Assembly (NCBI GenBank): GCA_030610965.1
Contig: JAUWQU010000047.1
Location: 1-10,712 of the forward strand
Length of the DNA stretch: 10,712 nucleotides
Origin: Phycisphaerae bacterium
GTDB lineage: Bacteria; Planctomycetota; Phycisphaerae; SM23-33
Direction of reading: 5' to 3'
Below, one piece after another: positions 6,939 through 10,712 of this stretch; the stretch's first letter is position 1; the number at the start of each line of letters is the position of its first letter. Both the position numbers and the translations under genes were made by a program. Below the pieces are notes generated by a model. The model was given only the letters and a program-made list of their open reading frames with translations, was not told where the DNA came from and made no database searches.

Positions 6939-8194
6939 CAGCCGGCCTCCTTGCTCGCCAGCGGCCTACGCGCGGCCGGGGTGGCGACGGCGCCTCTGGC
7001 CTGGGCCGGCGCCTGAGCCGAGGCCGGCGGGAGCACGGCGTCCTGGTACAGTTCCCCCATGTGCCGGCCTGTGATGATTGTCAGGTTGCGGCTCTCGCGC
7101 CGCAGCCGGGACAGGCAGCCGCCTTCGAGTATGTCCACCTCGCTGGCCTCGGCGGATGAAACCACCACCACGTGGGCCTGGTGGAGCCATCGCGGGCTGA
7201 GCATCGCGACCGCCTCGGCCAGGCCGCGACGGTCGTTGTCGTCCACGTCGGCCAGGGCGTCAAGAAGGTGGTGGAGCTGGCCCCTTCGCTCGGCCGGGAG
7301 GATCACCTCGCAACTCTCCCGCCCGGCCCAGGCGGCCCCCACGCGAAAGCCCGCCGCCAAGGCATCCTCGATGATCGTTCCGGCCAGCCTGATCGCCCGC
7401 TCTCGCGAGGCCCAGTCTCGCCCGCCCCGGCCGTCGAGCAGCGTATCCAGCACCACCCACAGCGTACGCGGGCGCGGGCGAGACATCTCCCGCACCACCG
7501 GCATTGGCCGACCGGCCGAACGACGCCAGTGAATCCATCGCGTGCTGTCGCCAGGGCGGTATTCCCGCAGGCCGAAAAACTCGTCCGTGCCGCCCGACCG
7601 CGAACTGGGCACGGTGGATGTGCTCTGCGCTTCGCCCTTGCCCAGCAGACCGCGTTTCAGCCGGCCTCTCGCGGGCCAGACGATCAGCGACGCTTTCTGC
7701 TCGAACACCTTCCGGGCTCGGATTAGCCCGAAGGGGAATGTCGTCGCCAGCCGCACGCCGCGAAGCACAAGTCGGCCGCGATGAAGCGGGACCGCCTCGC
7801 TGCGGACGAGGAATCTCTCCCGGCCGGACAGGTGCCCGCAGGCCGACGAAGGCACCGCCAGCCGCGACAGCGGGAGTTCCCCGACCTGAATCGCCAGGCT
7901 TGCCCCGCCCCCTGGAGCCGAGGCCAGCACGTAGCCGACGCTGACTCGTTCGTTCTGGCGGCACCGCTCGGGAAGCTCGCGTCGAACGCCGACGTGGGAA
8001 ATCATCCGCCTGCCGAGCACGGCCGAGACCTGAAGGGCGCCCAGTAGCGCCCCCAGCATGATCATCAGCAGGCCGAGCCCGCTGTTGACCGCCACCACGC
8101 CGACCATGAACGCCGCGCCCAGCACGGCCCAGCCCGCCATCGTCGGGCTAAGCCGCACACGCGGGTTGTCTTTTCGGCGTCGGCCAAGGCGCAT
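6938..8194 (-). CDS. DUF58 domain-containing protein
   Basis: The 418-residue product carries the DUF58 core motif at about 208-229: EYRPGDSTRWIHWRRSAGRP, nearly a textbook match. Two hydrophobic segments at about 19-36 and 37-60 place it in the inner membrane with the conserved domain on the cytoplasmic side, where it could meet the MoxR ATPase. After the motif comes a VWA-like stretch (TLWVVLDTLLDGRG, then HVVVVSSAEASEVD). The tail from about 389 is Ala/Pro-rich and probably unstructured. DUF58 has no settled biochemical function. A TTG at 8212 would add six residues, but a GGGAG at 8203-8207 lies eight bases before the ATG at 8194, which I take as the start. The gene follows moxR after 28 bp and overlaps the transglutaminase gene by one base. 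Confidence 0.92.
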   Translation of the reverse strand: MRLGRRRKDNPRVRLSPTMAGWAVLGAAFMVGVVAVNSGLGLLMIMLGALLGALQVSAVLGRRMISHVGVRRELPERCRQNERVSVGYVLASAPGGGASLAIQVGELPLSRLAVPSSACGHLSGRERFLVRSEAVPLHRGRLVLRGVRLATTFPFGLIRARKVFEQKASLIVWPARGRLKRGLLGKGEAQSTSTVPSSRSGGTDEFFGLREYRPGDSTRWIHWRRSAGRPMPVVREMSRPRPRTLWVVLDTLLDGRGGRDWASRERAIRLAGTIIEDALAAGFRVGAAWAGRESCEVILPAERRGQLHHLLDALADVDDNDRRGLAEAVAMLSPRWLHQAHVVVVSSAEASEVDILEGGCLSRLRRESRNLTIITGRHMGELYQDAVLPPASAQAPAQARGAVATPAARRPLASKEAG

Positions 8195-8202
8195 CTGGCT
8201 CG

Positions 8203-8207
8203 CTCCC
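8203..8207 (-). promoter_or_regulatory. Ribosome binding site deciding the DUF58 start
   Basis: GGGAG sits eight bases before the ATG at 8194. The alternative TTG at 8212 has no purine-rich site upstream, so the shorter protein is favoured. Confidence 0.65.
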
Positions 8208-8222
8208 GGCAAAAGGTCGATA

Positions 8223-9155
8223 TCACTTCGGCGCCGGCGTGGACTGGAGGATCTGCTGGAAGATCGCGTCGGTGCCGCCCGGGCCGTCGCCGGCCAGGCC
8301 GTGCGTTACGAGCCGGTGGGCACAGGCCGGCGCCGCCAGGCACTTCACGTCGTCAGGCACGACGTAGTCCCGCCCGGCCAGCAGGGCCGACGCGCGCGAC
8401 ACCTCCGCCAAAGCCAGCGTGCCGCGCGGCGACAGGCCGATCACCAACTCGCTGCGATTGCGCGTCGCCTCGGCCAGCGAGAGGATGTACTCGATGATCG
8501 CGTCATCGATTCGCACGGCCGCGACGCGCTCCTGGAGGGCCAGAAGCTCATCGACGCTCATCACGGCGGGCAGTTCGGCAAGGCGCGTCTGTGCGGGTTG
8601 AAGCCGGAGTATCTTCCGCTCTGTCTGGCGGTCCGGGTAGCCGATGCGGACGCGGAGCATGAAGCGGTCGAGCTGGTTTTCCGGCAGGAAGTACGTGCCC
8701 TCGAAGTCGTAGGGGTTCTGCGTGGCCAGGACCATGAACGGCGGGCCGAGGTGGTAGGTATGACCGTCGTTGGTGACCTGCGATTCGTTCATCGCCTCCA
8801 GCAGGGCGCTTTGCGTTCGCGGGGTGGTGCGGTTGATCTCGTCGGCCAGGACGAGCTGCGCGAAGATCGGCCCGCGCTTGAATTCGAACTCGCCCCGCGT
8901 CTGGTCGTAGATGCTCACGCCGAGCACGTCGCTCGGCAGCAAATCCGGCGTGAGCTGGATGCGGCTGAAGGTGCAGTCGATGCTTCGGGCGATGGCCCGG
9001 GAGAGCACGGTCTTTCCGACTCCGGGCACGTCCTCAAGCAGCACGTGCCCCCGCGCCAGCAGCGCCGCCAGCACCTGCCTCACCGGCTCGCCCTTGCCGA
9101 ACATAACCCGCTCGACATTCCGCCGAAGCGCCTCAAGCTTGCCTGTCAGATCCAT
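8223..9155 (-). CDS. MoxR-family AAA+ ATPase
   Basis: The 310-residue product has every AAA+ element in order: Walker A DVPGVGKT (42-49), Walker B LVLADEIN (101-108), sensor 1 in ATQNP (144-148), an arginine in LDRF (162-165) and sensor 2 GLSPRG (240-245). PENQLDRFML and EAMNESQVT are typical of the MoxR subfamily. MoxR ATPases are thought to act as chaperones that activate or assemble partner proteins, commonly the DUF58 or VWA proteins encoded beside them. It is the first gene of the MoxR-DUF58-transglutaminase unit. The ATG at 9155 is chosen because GGAG at 9161-9164 lies five bases upstream; a TTG at 9179 would add eight residues but has no ribosome binding site. An extended -10 element lies about 60 bp upstream. 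Confidence 0.95.
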   Translation of the reverse strand: MDLTGKLEALRRNVERVMFGKGEPVRQVLAALLARGHVLLEDVPGVGKTVLSRAIARSIDCTFSRIQLTPDLLPSDVLGVSIYDQTRGEFEFKRGPIFAQLVLADEINRTTPRTQSALLEAMNESQVTNDGHTYHLGPPFMVLATQNPYDFEGTYFLPENQLDRFMLRVRIGYPDRQTERKILRLQPAQTRLAELPAVMSVDELLALQERVAAVRIDDAIIEYILSLAEATRNRSELVIGLSPRGTLALAEVSRASALLAGRDYVVPDDVKCLAAPACAHRLVTHGLAGDGPGGTDAIFQQILQSTPAPK

Positions 9156-9160
9156 CTGCT

Positions 9161-9164
9161 CTCC
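9161..9164 (-). promoter_or_regulatory. Ribosome binding site deciding the MoxR start
   Basis: GGAG, continuing as GGAGAG, lies five bases before the ATG at 9155. It supports that start over the upstream in-frame TTG at 9179. Confidence 0.6.
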
Positions 9165-9212
9165 AACACGAGCCGACAAAAGCCCCGGTCACCACAATGC
9201 ACACGTGCCCGC

Positions 9213-9221
9213 ATTATAACA
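9213..9221 (-). promoter_or_regulatory. Candidate extended -10 promoter for the MoxR operon
   Basis: The minus strand reads TGTTATAAT, a perfect TATAAT with the TGn extension. Initiation would fall near 9206, leaving a leader of about 50 nt before the ATG at 9155. No good -35 hexamer is found 16-18 bp upstream, which fits an extended -10 promoter. In such GC-rich DNA a perfect match at the right place is notable, but it has not been tested. Confidence 0.55.
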
Positions 9222-9245
9222 GGCTCCGACCTTCAGTTATACATT

Positions 9246-9263
9246 GCTCCAAAGCTCCAAAGC
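9246..9263 (+). repeat. Octamer tandem repeat
   Basis: Two perfect copies of GCTCCAAA plus the first two bases of a third lie in the divergent intergenic region. This is a minor simple repeat. Confidence 0.8.
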
Positions 9264-9316
9264 CCACCCGGCAGCGACCGGGGGGATCGGAAACGACCCA
9301 CCCTTCCTTCCACCAT

Positions 9317-9340
9317 CCACTCCTTCCACTCCTTCCACTT
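9317..9340 (+). repeat. Nonamer tandem repeat in a pyrimidine-rich tract
   Basis: CCACTCCTT occurs twice in tandem and a partial third unit (CCACTT) follows. The stretch from 9298 is almost pure pyrimidine on the plus strand and lies just upstream of the candidate riboflavin synthase promoter. Confidence 0.8.
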
Positions 9341-9367
9341 GCCCATTGCGACCGAGTCGTCTAACAT
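9339..9367 (+). promoter_or_regulatory. Candidate sigma-70-like promoter for riboflavin synthase
   Basis: TTGCCC at 9339-9344 and TAACAT at 9362-9367 are 17 bp apart, each matching 4 of 6 consensus positions. Initiation would fall about 9373-9376, essentially at the ATG, which implies a leaderless or nearly leaderless message. That would fit the absence of a Shine-Dalgarno sequence before this gene. Each hexamer alone is weak. Confidence 0.35.
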
Positions 9368-9375
9368 TGCTGGTC

Positions 9376-10029
9376 ATGTTCACCGGTATCATCCAATACG
9401 TCGGGGCCATCCGGGCCGCGCGGACCGTCGGCAAGGGCCGGCGGATTACCGTCGAGGTCGGACCCCTGGCAGATGGGCTGGGCCTCGGCGACAGCGTGGC
9501 CGTCGACGGCGCATGCCTGACGGCCTGTCGGATCGAGGGCGCGGCGGTGGATTTCGACGTCGCGGCCGAGACTGTGTCGCGAACCACACTGGCAGGCGCC
9601 AAGTCAGGCACGAAGGTGAACCTCGAGCGAGCCCTGCGGCTCGGCGCGGCACTCGACGGGCACCTTGTCCAGGGCCACGTCGACGGCACGGGCGAGCTGC
9701 GCCGCATAGACCGTGGCGCCGAGCAGTGGACAGTCGAGTTCTCCGCGCCGGCCGACCTGACAGACGAAATGGTCGTCAAGGGCTCCGTCGCCGTCTGCGG
9801 GGTTTCGCTGACCATCACGGCCGTCGATGCGGGCGGATTCAGCGTTGCGCTGATACCCACCACGTGGACGGCGACGACCTTCGCCGATATGTCCGTCGGC
9901 TCGAAGGTCAACATCGAGACTGACGTGATCGGCAAGTACGTCCGCCGCTACCTGCAGCAGATAACCGGCGGACCCGGCAAGCCCGGCGGGTTGACTATGG
10001 ACAAGCTCCGCGATGCGGGATTCATCTGA
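9376..10029 (+). CDS. ribE: Riboflavin synthase, alpha subunit
   Basis: The 217-residue enzyme has the two lumazine-binding repeats of riboflavin synthase, which turns two molecules of 6,7-dimethyl-8-ribityllumazine into riboflavin and a pyrimidinedione. It begins with the hallmark MFTGII. Repeat 1 contains GDSVAVDGACLT (38-49) and GHLVQGHVDG (95-104). Repeat 2 contains KGSVAVCGVSLT (135-146), LIPTTW (159-164) and NIETDVIGKYVRRYL (179-193). The tail ends MDKLRDAGFI, a common C-terminal feature in this family. In repeat 1, Asp replaces the frequent Asn before GACLT; in repeat 2, Cys141 replaces the frequent Asp before GVSLT. The ATG at 9376 is certain from MFTGI, and extension to an earlier ATG at 9244 would add 44 residues translated from simple repeats. 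There is no obvious Shine-Dalgarno sequence and no recognisable FMN riboswitch in the short leader. It likely shares a transcript with the small gene 35 bp downstream. Confidence 0.96.
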   Translation: MFTGIIQYVGAIRAARTVGKGRRITVEVGPLADGLGLGDSVAVDGACLTACRIEGAAVDFDVAAETVSRTTLAGAKSGTKVNLERALRLGAALDGHLVQGHVDGTGELRRIDRGAEQWTVEFSAPADLTDEMVVKGSVAVCGVSLTITAVDAGGFSVALIPTTWTATTFADMSVGSKVNIETDVIGKYVRRYLQQITGGPGKPGGLTMDKLRDAGFI

Positions 10030-10053
10030 TCGCCCGACGCCGCTTGCCGAACG

Positions 10054-10058
10054 AAAGG
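10054..10058 (+). promoter_or_regulatory. Ribosome binding site deciding the start of the four-cysteine protein
   Basis: AAAGG lies six bases before the ATG at 10065. A TTG at 10044 in the same frame would add seven residues but has no such site. Confidence 0.5.
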
Positions 10059-10064
10059 TCGGCG

Positions 10065-10382
10065 ATGGATTCGCCCGAACAATCCGAGCATGGCCTCCAC
10101 AAAGAGCATCCGCCGCTGCTGTGCCACCGATGCGGGGCAATGCTGACGCCCGGCAGGGGCGACTTCTACGTCGTTCGCATCGAGGCCTTCGCCGACCCCA
10201 CCCCGCCGGACCTTCTGTCCGACGAGTATGCCGACATCGACCCATCCGAAGAGATCGACCGCCTCCTCGAAGTGATGCGGCACATGAGCGAGCAGGAACT
10301 CATGGACCAGGTCTATCGCCGAATGACCATCCACATGTGCAGGTCATGCTACCTGCCGTGGATTGAGAATCCGTCGGGATAG
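10065..10382 (+). CDS. Small four-cysteine (probable zinc-ribbon) protein of unknown function
   Basis: The 105-residue product has two CxxC pairs far apart: Cys20-x-x-Cys23 in LLCHRCGAML and Cys92-x-x-Cys95 in HMCRSCYLPW. Together they could hold one zinc ion and fold the ends over the middle part. Between them is an acidic helical stretch (about 57-90: DIDPSEEIDRLLEVMRHMSE and on to MDQVYRR). It has no signal peptide or membrane segment, so it is presumably cytoplasmic. I do not recognise a named family. It starts 35 bp after riboflavin synthase on the same strand, so co-transcription is likely, but a role in flavin metabolism is not implied by the sequence. Possible roles include nucleic-acid binding or protein contact, as for other small zinc ribbons. 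Confidence 0.8.
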   Translation: MDSPEQSEHGLHKEHPPLLCHRCGAMLTPGRGDFYVVRIEAFADPTPPDLLSDEYADIDPSEEIDRLLEVMRHMSEQELMDQVYRRMTIHMCRSCYLPWIENPSG

Positions 10383-10404
10383 TCGCTGTTTTGAGAAGAA
10401 GGTG

Positions 10405-10432
10405 GTAGGTAGTAGGTAGTAGGTAGTAGGTA
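10405..10432 (+). repeat. Heptamer tandem repeat (GTAGGTA x4)
   Basis: Four perfect tandem copies of GTAGGTA (TACCTAC on the minus strand) lie 22 bp after the stop of the four-cysteine gene. Partial matches extend a few bases to the left. The unit length is not a multiple of three, and the tract is non-coding. Confidence 0.92.
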
Positions 10433-10463
10433 AGAAAAGAACGGTTGGGCTCAATCCAAGGAT

Positions 10464-10494
10464 CCGAAGCCCAGGGATAGCAATCCCTGGGAAC
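10464..10494 (+). repeat. Palindromic repeat, copy C
   Basis: The core at 10470-10491 has arms CCCAGGGAT and ATCCCTGGG around AGCA. The whole 31-bp unit is identical to the reverse complement of 3025-3055. It occurs singly here, not as a pair, between two plus-strand genes. Confidence 0.9.
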
Positions 10495-10612
10495 TGAAGC
10501 AGTTCCTTTTCGTGATTCCGAGTGACCCGAAGGCTCATGTTTGACCGCAGTCAAGTCAGCTTCAACAAGGGCAGCGGGCATGTGGGCAAGGACATCCAGT
10601 GGCGAGCGAAAC

Positions 10613-10712
10613 ATGATGATGAAACTCCTGATCCTGATGGCATTCTGCGCGTGTTCGTTGTGGTTGGCGGCTGAAGCGAACGCCGCCTCGTCGGGCACCA
10701 ACTACGACGAGA
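10613..10712 (+). CDS. Start of an exported protein (N-terminal signal peptide; cut by window edge)
   Basis: An ATG at 10613 opens a frame that continues to the right edge, giving 33 residues. They look like a Sec signal peptide: MMMK, then a hydrophobic core of residues 5-20 (LLILMAFCACSLWLAA), then a signal peptidase I-type site A22-N-A24 before ASSGTNYDE. No lipobox is present. Three consecutive ATG codons (10613, 10616, 10619) make the exact start uncertain, and there is only a weak purine stretch upstream (GGCGAGCGAAA). The mature part is missing, so function cannot be assigned. Confidence 0.65.
   Translation, partial: MMMKLLILMAFCACSLWLAAEANAASSGTNYDE

Larger units (their letters stand above)
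10383..10612. other. Intergenic region with tandem repeat and palindrome
   Basis: This 230-bp spacer contains a heptamer tandem repeat (10405-10432), the third palindromic repeat (10464-10494) and a small inverted repeat TTGAC-CGCA-GTCAA (10541-10554) upstream of the next gene. The inverted repeat could be an operator, but with 5-bp arms this is weak. No clear promoter or T-run terminator is seen. Confidence 0.5.

Noticed and set aside
9244..9375. A 44-residue N-terminal extension of riboflavin synthase from the ATG at 9244.
   Set aside because: The extension is translated from simple repeats (Ser-Thr-Pro runs), and the family begins exactly at MFTGI.
10537..10674. A 45-residue plus-strand frame starting at ATG 10537.
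   Set aside because: It overlaps the signal-peptide start at 10613 in another frame, has no ribosome binding site and no recognisable feature. The signal peptide is the stronger coding sign.

Overview
The window is GC-rich, densely packed bacterial chromosome. The mix of genes suggests a member of the Planctomycetota, perhaps a Phycisphaerae-like lineage: a Cys-type sulfatase, a large AsmA-like protein, a MoxR/DUF58/transglutaminase operon, riboflavin synthase next to a small four-cysteine protein, and short tandem and palindromic repeats between genes. This assignment is inferred from gene content and style; there is no rRNA or other marker gene to prove it.

Layout. From the left edge to about 9155 all genes lie on the minus strand. 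Reading leftwards they are: (i) a three-gene unit at 9155-4743 coding for a MoxR AAA+ ATPase, a DUF58 protein and a membrane-anchored transglutaminase with a Cys-His-Asp triad; (ii) a sulfatase without signal peptide (4593-3133); (iii) a 250-bp intergenic stretch with two head-to-head copies of a palindromic repeat; (iv) a divergent YchF-like P-loop NTPase (2881-1811), followed 33 bp later by (v) an AsmA-like protein (from 1777) that runs off the left edge. The plus-strand genes start at 9376: riboflavin synthase, a 105-residue protein with two CxxC pairs, a 230-bp spacer with a heptamer tandem repeat and a third copy of the palindrome, and the start of an exported protein cut by the right edge.

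How the genes work together. MoxR, DUF58 and transglutaminase genes form a recurrent bacterial operon. The ATPase is thought to act as a chaperone on DUF58 or related partners, and the transglutaminase-like domain faces the outside of the inner membrane. The riboflavin synthase makes riboflavin from 6,7-dimethyl-8-ribityllumazine; the cysteine-pair protein behind it is probably co-transcribed but has no known role. The sulfatase needs a formylglycine-generating enzyme encoded elsewhere.

Most of the window is ordinary housekeeping and envelope genes. The best leads are the palindromic repeat (two copies identical over 31 bp, about 7.4 kb apart), the altered nucleotide-binding loop of the YchF-like protein, a pair of mutually exclusive hairpins over the sulfatase ribosome binding site, and the unnamed four-cysteine protein. 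I saw no CRISPR array, transposase, tRNA, rRNA or clear defence system.
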